Shown here one piece after another: positions 28,199 to 38,399 of a stretch of 38,399 bases of DNA. The translations under genes and the position numbers were made by a program. The DNA is from Comamonadaceae bacterium. GTDB taxonomy: Bacteria; Pseudomonadota; Gammaproteobacteria; Burkholderiales; Burkholderiaceae_C. The notes below the pieces were generated by a model that was given only the letters and a program-made list of their open reading frames with translations, was not told the DNA's origin and searched no databases. Numbering within the stretch: the first letter of the stretch is position 1; each line of letters begins with the position of its first letter. Location: the NCBI GenBank assembly GCA_004144865.1, contig SEAY01000020.1, positions 1 to 38,399 on the forward strand. Direction: 5' to 3'.

Positions 28199-29623
28199 AT
28201 GAAGAACACCTCCCCCCACCGGCCGGAGCGTCCCGGCAGCCCGGGCCGCCGCGAATTCCTGGGCCAGGCGGCCGCCCTCGGCGCCACCGGCCTGGTGGCC
28301 GGGGGCTGGAGCGGCGCGGCGCTGGCGCAGGGCGCCGCCGACCTGGCGCCCTACCAGCGTGCGAAGATCAACTGGAAGCAGGCCGAGGGCGAGTCGATCT
28401 CCGTGGCGGTGATCCCGGCCAGCTACTTCGACAACCTGCTGGGGCTGCTGCCGCAGTTCGAGGCGCTCACCGGCATCAAGGTGCGCGCCGAGAAGGTGCC
28501 GCCGGGCCAGATCCGGCAGAAGGCGATGCTGGACCTGTCCTCGAAGACGGGCACCTACGCCACCCACGCCGCCGACCCGATGTACTACCCGCTGTACGTG
28601 TCGAACAAGTGGGTCGAGCCGCTGGACAAGTACCTGAACGACGCCACGCTCACCGATCCCGCCTGGTTCAACTACAACGACATCCTCAAGGCCTGGCGCG
28701 AGGCCGATTCCGTGGGCGGCAAGCCCTATGGCATCCCCTACGACGGCGAGGTGACGGTGCAGGTCTATCGCAAGGACCTGTACGACGCCAAGGGCCTCAA
28801 GCCCGCCGAGACCTACGACCAGCTGCTCGCCAACGCCAAGGCGATCCACGATCCGGCCAACCGCATCTACGGCCTGGCCATGCGCGGCTTTTCCGGCGCC
28901 GGCCAGAACATGTACATCTACCCGTCGCTGCTGCGCGGCTTCGGCGGCGACTGGTTCGACGGCAAGAACGTGGTGGTGAACGGCCCCGAGGCGGTGAAGG
29001 CGCTGGAGTGGTACGTGAGCGCGCTGTCGCAGTACGCGCCGCCGGCGGTGCGCAACTGGAACTGGCCCGACATCGCCGACGCCTTCTCGCAGGGCACGGT
29101 GGGCTGCTACCTCGACGCGCATTCGTCCGCCGCGGTGATCACCAATCCGGAGAAGTCCAGGGTGGTCGGCAAGGTGGCTTACGCGCGCTGGCCGAAGGGC
29201 CCGTCGGGCAAGCGCGTGACCTCCATCTGGAACTGGGGCTTCCCGGTCAATGCCGCCCTGTCCGAAAAGGCCAAGCGCGCGACCTGGCTGTTCATCAGCT
29301 GGGCCGCGTCGGCCGAGACCCAGGCGCGCACCTCCTGGAAGTTCGACGGCCCGGCCAAGCGCTCGGGCCTCAACCGCCTGTCGCTGTGGAAGTCGCCGGA
29401 GTTCGCCGCCGCCATGAAGGGCGCGGGCGACAATTTCATCCCGGCGGCCCTTGACTCGCTGGAGCAGGACACCGACGTCGAGTGGCGCCCGCGTGTGCCG
29501 CAGTGGCCCGCCATCGGCGAGACCATGGCCACCGCGATCCAGTCGGCGCTGGTCGGCCAGAAGAAGCCGAAGGAAGCGCTCGACGAGGCGCAGGCGCGCA
29601 TCGCGCAGATCATGAAGGCCTGA
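28199..29623 (+). CDS. ABC transporter solute-binding protein (Tat-exported, carbohydrate type)
   Basis: The 474-residue protein is an extracellular solute-binding protein of the sugar/polyol class. The N-terminus has a twin-arginine signal (GRREFLGQAAALGATGLVAGG, about 17-36) followed by an ALAQ cleavage site. The mature part has the two-lobe binding fold with NWKQAEGESISV, GKPYGIPYDGEVTVQVYRKDLYD and a Trp-rich C-terminal half. It should capture the operon substrate in the periplasm. The ATG at 28199 has a GGAG site eight bases upstream; an upstream in-frame ATG at 28151 overlaps the operator and is rejected. Substrate class is inferred from family and operon only. Confidence 0.9.
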   Translation: MKNTSPHRPERPGSPGRREFLGQAAALGATGLVAGGWSGAALAQGAADLAPYQRAKINWKQAEGESISVAVIPASYFDNLLGLLPQFEALTGIKVRAEKVPPGQIRQKAMLDLSSKTGTYATHAADPMYYPLYVSNKWVEPLDKYLNDATLTDPAWFNYNDILKAWREADSVGGKPYGIPYDGEVTVQVYRKDLYDAKGLKPAETYDQLLANAKAIHDPANRIYGLAMRGFSGAGQNMYIYPSLLRGFGGDWFDGKNVVVNGPEAVKALEWYVSALSQYAPPAVRNWNWPDIADAFSQGTVGCYLDAHSSAAVITNPEKSRVVGKVAYARWPKGPSGKRVTSIWNWGFPVNAALSEKAKRATWLFISWAASAETQARTSWKFDGPAKRSGLNRLSLWKSPEFAAAMKGAGDNFIPAALDSLEQDTDVEWRPRVPQWPAIGETMATAIQSALVGQKKPKEALDEAQARIAQIMKA

Positions 29624-29630
29624 TGCCCCG

Positions 29631-30536
29631 ATGAACGTCGCCGCGCCCGCGGGCGCGGCGGGCACGCTGGAGCGGCAGGAGCGGCGCTTTGCGCTCGCCC
29701 TGTTCGCGCCCGCGTTCCTGCTGCTGCTCCTCATCACGACCGCGCCCCTGGTGTTCCTCGCCTGGAACAGCCTGCAGAAGCTCGACCTGAGCATGCCTTG
29801 GCTGTCCGGTTTCGCGGGGCTGGAGAACTACACCAAGATGGGCGGCGACCCGCGCTTCTGGAACTCGCTGTGGCTGACGGTGGTGTACACCGCTTCCACC
29901 GTGGTGCTGCAGGTGCTGATCGGCCTGTCGCTGGCGCTGCTGGTGCTGCAGATCCCGCGCGGCCAGGGCCTGCTGCGGGTGGCCGCGATCCTGCCCATCG
30001 TGCTGGCGCCGGTGGTGGTGGGCCTGTTCTGGCGCACCCTGGTGCTGTCGCCCGACGTCGGCCTGGTCGACATGGTCACGCGCGCGCTGGGCTTGGGCAG
30101 CCACAACTGGCTCGGCGACCCGCAGCTGGCGCTGGTGTCGGTGATCGCCATCCATACCTGGCAGTGGACGCCGTTCGCCTTCCTGGTGCTGCTGGCCACG
30201 CTGGCGACGCTGCCGCCCGACGTGTACGAGGCCGCGCGGCTGGACCGCGCCAATGCGTGGCAGCGCTTCCGCCACATCACGCTGCCGTTGATCCGCCCCG
30301 CCGTGGTGATGGTGGTGATCCTGCGCACGATGACGGCGCTGTCGGCCTTCGCGGCGATCTTCGCCGCCACCGGCGGCGGGCCCGGCACGTCCACCGAGAT
30401 CCTGAACCTGTACGCCTACCGCACCTCCTTCACCGAGCTGAACATCGGCTACGGCTCGGCGCTCGCGATGGTGCTGCTGGCCATCACGCTGTTCGTTTCC
30501 TGGCTGCTGTTCCGGCGGCGCAAGGCAAGCGCATGA
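29631..30536 (+). CDS. ABC transporter permease (UgpA/MalF type)
   Basis: The 301-residue inner-membrane permease has six hydrophobic segments. The cytoplasmic EAA loop, which contacts the ATPase, reads EAARLDRANAWQRFRHITLPLIRP (about 201-224). It starts seven bases after the binding-protein stop, and its own stop overlaps the next permease gene (ATGA). It forms the heterodimeric channel with that permease. UgpA/MalF-type permeases import sugars, polyols and glycerol phosphates. Confidence 0.92.
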   Translation: MNVAAPAGAAGTLERQERRFALALFAPAFLLLLLITTAPLVFLAWNSLQKLDLSMPWLSGFAGLENYTKMGGDPRFWNSLWLTVVYTASTVVLQVLIGLSLALLVLQIPRGQGLLRVAAILPIVLAPVVVGLFWRTLVLSPDVGLVDMVTRALGLGSHNWLGDPQLALVSVIAIHTWQWTPFAFLVLLATLATLPPDVYEAARLDRANAWQRFRHITLPLIRPAVVMVVILRTMTALSAFAAIFAATGGGPGTSTEILNLYAYRTSFTELNIGYGSALAMVLLAITLFVSWLLFRRRKASA

Positions 30537-31372
30537 ACCGTTCACTGCCGCGCCGCGTGGCGCTGTTCGCCGTCGCCGGGCTCATCGTCTCGGTGTGGGC
30601 CTTCCCCGTGCTGTGGGCGCTGCTGACGTCCTTCAAGACCGAGCGCGACGTGCTGGCCTACCCGCCGGTGGTGGTGTTCGCCCCCACGCTGGCCAACTAC
30701 CGCGAGGTGCTGTTCGGCAGCTCGTCGATCCTGCCCAACCTCTGGTCCAGCATCGTGGTGAGCGCGTCCGCGACCGTGCTGACCATGCTGTTCGCCATTC
30801 CCGCGGCCTACGCGCTGGCCCGCCTGCGCTACCCGGGCAAGCGCGCCAGCGGCTTTTTCGTGCTGGCCACGCAGATGCTGCCGCCGGTGGGGCTGATCAT
30901 CCCCTACTACCTGGTGCTGCAGCGCATCGGCGGGCTGGACAGCTACGGCGGCCTCATCACGATCTACCTCACCTTCTCGCTGCCCTTCGCGGTCTGGCTG
31001 ATGGTGTCCTACTTCGAGGACATCCCCTACGAGATGGAGGAGGCGGCGCTGCTCGATCGCGCCGGCCGCCTGCGCACCCTGTGGTACGTGATCCTGCCGC
31101 AGGTGGGCGGCGGCATCGCCGTCACCACGGTGTTCGTGTTCCTCAACGCCTGGAACGAGTTCCTGTTCGCCGTCGTGCTGGGCGGCAACAACGTGCGGCC
31201 GGTCACGGTCGCGATGTTCAATTTCATCTCGGTGGAGCAGACGCAATGGGCGCGGCTGGCCGCCGGGGCGATGGTGGCGATGGCGCCGGTGATCCTGGTG
31301 GGCCTGGCGGCGCAGCGCCACATCGTCAAGGGCCTCACCGTCGGAGCGGTCAAGGGAGGGGGCCGGCGATGA
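30533..31372 (+). CDS. ABC transporter permease (UgpE/MalG type)
   Basis: The 279-residue permease has six membrane segments and the EAA loop EEAALLDRAGRLRTLWYVILPQVGGG (about 179-204). The ATG overlaps the stop of the first permease (ATGA). It is the second subunit of the importer. Its stop overlaps an ATG in the ATPase reading frame (ATGA at 31369-31372). Confidence 0.92.
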   Translation: MNRSLPRRVALFAVAGLIVSVWAFPVLWALLTSFKTERDVLAYPPVVVFAPTLANYREVLFGSSSILPNLWSSIVVSASATVLTMLFAIPAAYALARLRYPGKRASGFFVLATQMLPPVGLIIPYYLVLQRIGGLDSYGGLITIYLTFSLPFAVWLMVSYFEDIPYEMEEAALLDRAGRLRTLWYVILPQVGGGIAVTTVFVFLNAWNEFLFAVVLGGNNVRPVTVAMFNFISVEQTQWARLAAGAMVAMAPVILVGLAAQRHIVKGLTVGAVKGGGRR

Positions 31373-31404
31373 GCGCCGCACGGCCGCCTGGGGAAGGATC
31401 TCGA

Positions 31405-32460
31405 ATGAGCAAGCTGGGAAACGTGCGCCTGCAGGGCGTGGTGAAGAGGCACGGCGAGACGACCGTGCTGCATGGGGTGGACCTGGAGATCCGCGCGGGC
31501 GAGTTCTTCGTGCTGCTGGGGCCGTCGGGCTCCGGCAAGACGACGACGCTGCGCATCCTCGCGGGCCTGGAATCGGTGAGCGCCGGCCGGGTGGAGATGG
31601 ACGGCGTGGACGTGACCGGCGCCGAGCCGGGCGCGCGCGACGTGGCGATGGTGTTCCAGAGCTACGCGCTGTATCCGCACATGACGGTGGCCGAGAACAT
31701 CGGCTTCCCGCTGAAGATGGTGGGTACGCCGAAGGACGCGATGGCGCGGGCCGTGGCCGACGCGGCGGCGCGCGTGAGCATCGGCCACCTGCTGCAGCGG
31801 CGCCCGGGCCAGCTCTCCGGCGGCCAGCAGCAGCGCGTGGCGCTGGCGCGCGCGATCGTGCGGCAGCCCAAGCTGTTCCTGCTCGACGAGCCGCTGTCGA
31901 ACCTGGACGCCAAGCTGCGCCTGGAAACGCGGCTGGAGCTCAAGCAGCTGCAGCGCGCGCTGGGCGTCACCACGGTGTACGTCACGCACGACCAGGAGGA
32001 GGCCATGACGCTCGCTGACCGCGTGGCCGTGTTCATGGACGGGCGCATCGTGCAGGTCGCGACGCCCCGCGACATCTACGACCGACCCGCGCAGGTCGCC
32101 GTGGCCGGCTTCATCGGCACGCCGCCGATGAACCTGGTGCCGGCCACCTGGCGCGGCGACAGCGCCGTGATCGAAGGGGTGGCGCACCCCGTGGGTGCCA
32201 GCACGCCGCATCCGCGCGAGATCGTGCTGGGCGTGCGCCCGGGCGAGATGCGCGCCGGCGGCACGGGCACCGAGGCGCGCGTCGAATACATCGAGGAGCT
32301 GGGCGACCACTGCATCGTGGACCTCCAGGCCGGCGGCCAGCGCCTGAAGCTCAAGGCCGACGGCCGGGCGGGCGTGCGCGAGGGCGAGACCACGCACCTG
32401 AGCTTCGGCGCGGACGCCGCCCACCTTTTCGACCGCGCGAGCGGCGAGCGCCTGAACTGA
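31405..32460 (+). CDS. ABC transporter ATP-binding protein (UgpC/MalK type)
   Basis: The 351-residue ATPase powers the importer from the cytoplasmic side. Walker A GPSGSGKT (39-46), signature LSGGQ (137-141), Walker B LFLLDEP (157-163) and the switch His in YVTHDQEEA are present. A C-terminal TOBE regulatory domain (about 235-350) follows, as in UgpC/MalK. The start at 31405 has an AAGGA site six bases upstream and begins like the family (MSKL); an in-frame ATG at 31369, overlapping the permease stop, would add 12 residues and is also possible. Confidence 0.93.
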   Translation: MSKLGNVRLQGVVKRHGETTVLHGVDLEIRAGEFFVLLGPSGSGKTTTLRILAGLESVSAGRVEMDGVDVTGAEPGARDVAMVFQSYALYPHMTVAENIGFPLKMVGTPKDAMARAVADAAARVSIGHLLQRRPGQLSGGQQQRVALARAIVRQPKLFLLDEPLSNLDAKLRLETRLELKQLQRALGVTTVYVTHDQEEAMTLADRVAVFMDGRIVQVATPRDIYDRPAQVAVAGFIGTPPMNLVPATWRGDSAVIEGVAHPVGASTPHPREIVLGVRPGEMRAGGTGTEARVEYIEELGDHCIVDLQAGGQRLKLKADGRAGVREGETTHLSFGADAAHLFDRASGERLN

Positions 32461-32481
32461 ATCACTGACGAAGGACCGTCC

Positions 32482-34098
32482 ATGACGAAGCGACCCAACA
32501 TCCTGCTGATCCTCAACGACGACATGGGCTATTCCGACATCGGCTGCTACGGCGGCGAGGTCGATACGCCCCACCTGGACCGCCTGGCCGCCAACGGGCT
32601 GCGCTTCTCGCAGTTCTACAACACGGCCCGCTGCAGTCCCTCGCGCGCCTCGCTGCTGACCGGCCTGCATCCGCACCAGACGGGGATAGGCATCCTCACC
32701 TACGATTCGGGTCCCGAGGGCTACGCGGGCAACCTGAACCAGCGCTGCGCCACCATCGCCGAAGTGCTGCGGCCGGCGGGCTACCGCAACTACCTGAGCG
32801 GCAAGTGGCACGTGTCCAGCAACCTGACGCAGCCCACCGACTCCTGGCCCATGCAGCGCGGCTTCGACGAGTTCTTCGGCACCATCATCGGCGCGGGCAG
32901 CTTCTACGATCCCAACACGCTCACCCGCGGCAACGAGAACGCCGAACACGAGGCGCGCAAGCCCGGCTTCTTCTACACCGATGCGATCAGCGACGAGGCG
33001 GTGCGCATGGTGCGCGAGCACAAGGCCACGCACGCGGACCGGCCGTTCTTCCAGTACGTCGCCTACACCGCGCCGCACTGGCCGCTGCACGCGCATCCCG
33101 AGGACATCGCCAAGTACAAGGGGCGCTTCGACGCCGGCTGGGACCGCCTGCGCGAGCAGCGCCTGGAGCGCCTGGTGGGCTCCGGCATCCTCGATGCGCA
33201 GTGGAAGCTCTCCGGCCGCGACCCGCGCCAGCCGGCCTGGACCGAGGCCGAGCACAAGGCCTGGCTGGCCAACTGCATGGAGGTGTACGCGGCGCAGATC
33301 GACCGCATGGACCAGGGCATTGGCCGCATCCTGGCCGCGCTGGAGGAGACCGGCCAGCTGGAGGACACGCTGGTGATCTTCCTGGCGGACAACGGCGCCT
33401 GCGCCGAGGACATCCCGGAGGGCGTCACGATCGACGAGCTGGTGAACAAGCTGATGATCGCGCGCTCGCATACCCGGGACGGCGCCGAGGTGCGCTTCGG
33501 CAACAACCCGGACATCGCGCCCGGGCCGGAAGACACCTACCAGAGCTACGGCCAGGCGTGGGCCAACCTGTCGAACACGCCGTTCCGCCTGTACAAGCAC
33601 TGGATCCACGAAGGCGGCATTTCCACGCCGCTGATCTTCCACTGGCCCCGCGGCATCGCGCAGCGCGGCGAGATCCGCCACACGCCAGGCTACCTGCCGG
33701 ACATCATGGCCACCGTCTGCGACGTCACCGGCACGGCGTATCCGCAGGCGCTGGACGGCCGCAGCATCCTGCCGCTGGAAGGCCACTCGCTCAAGCCGTC
33801 GTTTGCCGCCGATGCAGGCGACCGCCCGCCCATGTTCTGGGAGCATGAAGGCAATGCCGCCGTGCGCATCGGCAGGTGGAAGCTGGTGCGCGAATACCCC
33901 CGGGACTGGGAGCTGTACGACATGGAGGCGGACCGCACCGAGCTGAACGATCTGGCGGCGCAGCATCCGCAGCGCGTGGCCGACATGCAACGGCAGTACG
34001 AGGCCTGGGCGCAGCGCTGCGGCGTGCTGCCGCGCGACAAGATCGTCGCCCTGATGCGCAGCCAGGGCGTGACCCGGGCGTTCTGGGAAGACGAGTGA
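32482..34098 (+). CDS. Cytoplasmic formylglycine-dependent sulfatase (arylsulfatase family)
   Basis: The 538-residue protein is a type I sulfatase. The calcium-binding NDD (12-14), the active-site CSPSR (51-55) whose Cys51 must become formylglycine, the GKWH motif and the DNG/HWIHEGG segments are visible. It hydrolyses a sulfate ester. No signal peptide is present, unlike many sulfatases, so the substrate must be inside the cell; the upstream ABC importer fits this. An AAGGA site lies seven bases before the ATG. The gene for its activating enzyme overlaps its stop (GTGA). The substrate is unknown; the neighbouring glycerol genes suggest a glycerol-containing sulfate ester. Confidence 0.93.
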   Translation: MTKRPNILLILNDDMGYSDIGCYGGEVDTPHLDRLAANGLRFSQFYNTARCSPSRASLLTGLHPHQTGIGILTYDSGPEGYAGNLNQRCATIAEVLRPAGYRNYLSGKWHVSSNLTQPTDSWPMQRGFDEFFGTIIGAGSFYDPNTLTRGNENAEHEARKPGFFYTDAISDEAVRMVREHKATHADRPFFQYVAYTAPHWPLHAHPEDIAKYKGRFDAGWDRLREQRLERLVGSGILDAQWKLSGRDPRQPAWTEAEHKAWLANCMEVYAAQIDRMDQGIGRILAALEETGQLEDTLVIFLADNGACAEDIPEGVTIDELVNKLMIARSHTRDGAEVRFGNNPDIAPGPEDTYQSYGQAWANLSNTPFRLYKHWIHEGGISTPLIFHWPRGIAQRGEIRHTPGYLPDIMATVCDVTGTAYPQALDGRSILPLEGHSLKPSFAADAGDRPPMFWEHEGNAAVRIGRWKLVREYPRDWELYDMEADRTELNDLAAQHPQRVADMQRQYEAWAQRCGVLPRDKIVALMRSQGVTRAFWEDE

Positions 34099-35039
34099 AG
34101 TCCTGCTGCGTTCCCGGCCGCGCGGATGCGGGGCTGCCGCAGCCCCTGCCGGCGCGCGGCGGCGCAGGACTGCCAGCCCGTGCCCAACTCGTGACGCTGC
34201 CGGGCGGCGAGTTCACGATGGGAACGGACGCGGCCGAGGGGTTCGCCGAGGACGGCGAAGGCCCGGCGCGCCACGTGCGGGTGAACCCGTTCGCGATCGC
34301 GGCCACGGCCGTCAGCAACGCGCAGTTCCGCGACTTCGTGCGCGCCACGTCCCATGTCACCGAGGCGGAGCAGGCCGGCTGGTCGTTCGTGTTCTACCTC
34401 CAGGTGGAGGCGCAGCGCCGCAGGGAGATCCGCCAGGTGTCGCGCGAGCTGCCCTGGTGGCTGCCCGTGGAAGGCGCCTGCTGGCAGCGGCCGGCCGGCC
34501 CGGGCTCCGCCATCCACGATCGGCTCGACCATCCGGTGGTGCACGTCTCGTGGAACGATGCCGCCGCCTACTGCGCGTGGGCCGGCCTGCGCCTGCCCAC
34601 CGAGGCGGAATGGGAGTACGCCGCCCGGGGCGGCCTGGCGCAGCGCCGGTACCCTTGGGGCGATGAACTGGAGCCGGAGGAACCGCGCCGCTGCAACATC
34701 TGGCAGGGCAGTTTTCCCTCGGCTCCGGCCGCGGGCTGGACGCCTGGCACGGAGCCGGTCACGGCCTTCGAGCCGAACGGCTGGGGCCTGTACAACATGG
34801 CGGGCAATGCCTGGGAGTGGTGTGCGGACTGGTTCAGCCCCGCCTACCACCGCGAAACCGCGCCCGTGGATCCGCTGCAGCAGCGTGCCACCGGACGGCG
34901 TTCGCAGCGCGGCGGGTCCTTCCTGTGCCATGAGTCGTACTGCAACCGCTACCGGGTGGCCGCGCGCGGCTCCAACACGCCGGCGAGCAGCGCGAGCAAT
35001 GTCGGATTCCGCGTCGCGGCGCCGGCTGGCCCCGGCTGA
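34095..35039 (+). CDS. Formylglycine-generating enzyme (SUMF1 family)
   Basis: The 314-residue protein has the FGE-sulfatase domain over almost its whole length: LVTLPGGEFTMGTD (about 33-46), PVVHVSWNDAAAYCAWAGLRLPTEAEWEYAARGG, NMAGNAWEWCADW and the catalytic pair Cys278 and Cys283 in GGSFLCHESYCNRYRVAAR. FGE oxidises the sulfatase cysteine to formylglycine using oxygen. It starts with GTG (34095-34097), overlapping the sulfatase stop as GTGA, which favours making both proteins together. The first 30 residues are not conserved and a shorter start cannot be excluded. Confidence 0.93.
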   Translation: MKSCCVPGRADAGLPQPLPARGGAGLPARAQLVTLPGGEFTMGTDAAEGFAEDGEGPARHVRVNPFAIAATAVSNAQFRDFVRATSHVTEAEQAGWSFVFYLQVEAQRRREIRQVSRELPWWLPVEGACWQRPAGPGSAIHDRLDHPVVHVSWNDAAAYCAWAGLRLPTEAEWEYAARGGLAQRRYPWGDELEPEEPRRCNIWQGSFPSAPAAGWTPGTEPVTAFEPNGWGLYNMAGNAWEWCADWFSPAYHRETAPVDPLQQRATGRRSQRGGSFLCHESYCNRYRVAARGSNTPASSASNVGFRVAAPAGPG

Positions 35040-35055
35040 AATACAGTAACGGCCC

Positions 35056-36548
<1,493 letters not shown>

Positions 36549-36552
<4 letters not shown>

Positions 36553-38150
36553 GCGAAGCATCGACCCACCGCGCCGCCCCGACGCGGCGCGAGGAACTGT
36601 TGGCGCGCCTGGCGCAGGGCGGCACCTGGGACCTGGCGGTCGTGGGCGGCGGCGCCACCGGGCTGGGCGTGGCGCTGGACGCCGCGGCGCGCGGGCTGCG
36701 CGTGGTGCTGCTGGAATCGCACGATTTCGCCAAGGGCACCTCGTCGCGCGCCACCAAGCTGGTCCACGGCGGCGTGCGCTACCTGGCGCAGGGCAACGTC
36801 TCGCTGGTGCGCGAGGCGCTGCGCGAGCGCACCACGCTGCTGCACAACGCGCCGCACTTGGCGCAACCGCTGGCCTTCGTGATGCCTTCGTACAAGCTGT
36901 GGGAGACGCCCTTCTACGGCGTGGGCCTGAAGATGTACGACGCGCTCGCCGGCAAGGCGGGCCTGGGCGACACCGAATTCCTGAGCCGCAGCCAGACCCT
37001 GGCGTGCCTGCCGACGGCGCGGCCGCAGGGCCTCAAGGGCGGGGTGAAGTACTGGGACGGCCAGTTCGACGACGCGCGGCTCGCGCTGGCGCTCGCCCGC
37101 ACGGCGGCCACCCGCGGCGCGCTGCTGGTCAACTATTGCCCGGTGACGCAGCTGCTGCACAGCGAGGGCAAGCTTACGGGGCTCACGTGCCGCGACGCCG
37201 AGTCGGGCCGGGAGTTCATCGTTCGCGCCGCCTGCGTGGTCAACGCCACCGGGGTCTGGGTGGACGAACTGCGGCGCCAGGACGCGCAGGCCGGTGGCCG
37301 CACCGTCAAGCCCATGGTGGCGCCCAGCCAGGGCGTCCATGCGGTGGTCGACCGCGAGTTCCTGCCCGGCACCCACGCGCTGATGGTGCCCAAGACGGCG
37401 GACGGCCGCGTGCTGTTCGGCGTTCCCTGGATGGGCAAGCTCATCCTGGGCACCACCGACACCCCGCGCGGCGACCTGCCGCGGGAGCCGCGGCCGTTCC
37501 GGGAGGAACTGGATTTCATCCTGGGCGAGTCGGCCCGCTACCTGGCCCGTGCGCCGCGCCGGGAAGACATCCGCAGCCTCTGGGTGGGCCTGCGCCCGCT
37601 GGTCAAGCCGGTCGGCGAGGAGGGCGAATCCACCAAGTCGCTCAGCCGGGAACATACCGTCCTGGTCAGCCGCACCGGCCTGGTCACCGTGACGGGCGGG
37701 AAGTGGACCACCTACCGCGCCATGGCAGAAGACGTGCTGGAGAAATGCTTCGAGGCGCGGCTGCTGGCAAGGCGCCCGGCCGGAGTGACGATCGACCTGC
37801 CGCTGGTGGGCGCGCCGGCGCCGGGGGCGGTCGCCACGTCCATCAGCGCCGCGCCGGGCCTGCACCTGTATGGAACCGAAGCGGCGGAAGTCGCCTCCAT
37901 CCCGGGGCCGGACCGCCAACTCGGCGGAGGCCTGACCGCGCGCATGGTGCGCTTCGCCGCCCGCCATGAGTATGCGCGGACGGTGGAAGACGTGCTGGCG
38001 CGGCGCATCCGGCTGCTGTTCCTGGATGCGGCGCTGGCCGCTTCGCTGGCGGCGGAAGTCGGTGAGCTGCTGAGGTCGGAAACGGGGGTCGACCCGAAGG
38101 CCGCGGAGTTCCGGGAGCTGGCGCAGAGCTACCTGCGCATGCCTGTCTAG
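36549..38150 (+). CDS. glpD: Aerobic glycerol-3-phosphate dehydrogenase GlpD
   Basis: GlpD oxidises glycerol-3-phosphate to dihydroxyacetone phosphate at the inner membrane and passes electrons to ubiquinone. The 533-residue protein has the FAD-binding [22 protein letters not shown] near residue 30, then [17 protein letters not shown], the catalytic middle region ([28 protein letters not shown]) and the GGKWTTYR motif. The start is a TTG at 36549, overlapping the glpK stop; no ATG lies near the expected N-terminus. It ends the operon at 38150. Confidence 0.93.
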
Positions 38151-38163
38151 CTGCGCTGCGGGC

Positions 38164-38218
38164 GTCGGGGTTCCTGCGTCACCCCGACCTACGCGGCGCC
38201 ATCGGGGCCGGAATGTAG
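38164..38218. repeat. GTAG-headed REP-like unit after glpD, with a loose second head
   Basis: One unit runs from GTCGGGG (38164) to CCGACCTAC (38192), the same subtype as the doublets at 17490 and 24845. A further GTAG at 38215-38218 has no matching body. It lies just after the glpD stop and may terminate the operon. Confidence 0.65.
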
Positions 38219-38225
38219 GACCCGT

Positions 38226-38253
38226 TTGACAAACGCCTCTCATCTGCCATAAT
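38226..38253 (+). promoter_or_regulatory. Strong sigma70-type promoter
   Basis: A perfect TTGACA (38226-38231) and CATAAT (38248-38253) are separated by 16 bp; reading the -10 one base later as ATAATC gives 17. This is the best-matching promoter in the window. Transcription should start near 38260 and run off the right edge. Confidence 0.72.
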
Positions 38254-38259
38254 CGCGGG

Positions 38260-38399
38260 CTCGCCTTTTTGGAGGCGAGGTGGCTATGGCTAATCCAGTC
38301 CACATCCTCGGGTGTGGATGTCGCCCATACGAAGCCGGGGCCCGCAAGGTCCAGGCGACGGCGGGCCCAAGACTGCCCCGATGTCCTGCCGGATCGTCC
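38260..38399 (+). ncRNA. Start of a structured leader RNA or small RNA of unknown type (cut by window edge)
   Basis: Downstream of the promoter there are three stems: CTCGCC/GGCGAG (38260-38279), TCCACA/TGTGGA (38299-38318) with extra GG-CC pairs around a TCG loop, and GGGCCCGC/GCGGGCCC (38338-38368). A competing pairing CGGGG (38336-38340) / CCCCG (38376-38380) uses part of the third stem, as in switching leaders. An open frame from ATG 38286 exists but has poor codon use for this genome. No known riboswitch class was matched by eye. Confidence 0.4.

Noticed and set aside
31027..33990. A 987-codon minus-strand open frame antisense to the ABC ATPase and sulfatase genes
   Set aside because: Same shadow composition; the plus-strand genes have complete, recognisable families with ribosome binding sites and overlaps.
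38286..38399. A small open frame starting ATG at 38286
   Set aside because: Rare codons for this genome, a poorly placed ribosome binding site and overlap with stable stems favour a leader RNA. It remains open at the edge, so it cannot be fully excluded.
38260..38399. Manganese (yybP-ykoY) riboswitch
   Set aside because: An AAGAC-like segment near 38370 recalls that class, but the conserved GGGGAGUA segment is not present.

Overview
This 38.4 kb window is GC-rich, densely coded chromosome with conserved housekeeping genes (tgt-queA, recG-oxyR, ubiA, proC, glpK-glpD) and typical betaproteobacterial genes (PhaM, PCuAC/YcnI/DUF2946, FIST, MFS-acyltransferase fusion, otsB-GH15-otsA). Gene content and protein style suggest Burkholderiales, probably Comamonadaceae (Ramlibacter/Variovorax-like). 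This placement is an inference from recognition, not from a search. There are no rRNA or tRNA genes, CRISPR arrays, transposases or phage genes.

Layout. 1-2.2 kb: a partial membrane-anchored protein gene overlapping an IclR regulator gene, divergent from a fumarylacetoacetate hydrolase family gene. 2.3-4.1 kb: an OPT-family transporter. 4.2-8.8 kb (minus): an exported fasciclin protein, then the trehalose operon otsB-GH15-otsA. 8.9-11.1 kb: a VOC protein, divergent from a TraB/GumN protein coupled to an atypical crotonase. 11.1-12.5 kb: a three-gene periplasmic copper-handling set. 12.6-14.5 kb: PhaM and a FIST protein. 14.6-17.5 kb: an HTH regulator divergent from a lysophospholipid-transporter/acyltransferase fusion. 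17.6-19.8 kb (minus): queA-tgt for queuosine. 19.8-24.8 kb (plus): recG-oxyR-DyP peroxidase-ubiA. 24.9-28.0 kb (minus): a LacI regulator, a phytase-like lipoprotein and proC.

28.0-38.2 kb holds the most interesting block. A LacI-type regulator is divergent from one long operon: Tat-exported solute-binding protein, two permeases, UgpC-type ATPase, a cytoplasmic sulfatase, its formylglycine-generating enzyme, glycerol kinase and glycerol-3-phosphate dehydrogenase. The coupled gene order suggests import of a sulfated glycerol compound, intracellular desulfation, and conversion of the released glycerol to dihydroxyacetone phosphate. Each divergent promoter has, next to its -10, a perfect match to the LacI-family operator pattern TGNAANCGNTTNCA; the two operators are 116 bp apart.

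The window is also rich in small palindromic repeats. GTAG-headed REP-like elements, mostly inverted pairs with heads facing inward, occupy all four convergent gene junctions; one pair lies inside an open reading frame. A different paired-hairpin repeat of about 82 bp occurs between two genes and again in frame inside recG. The last 180 bases hold a strong sigma70-type promoter and the start of a structured leader whose gene lies outside the window.
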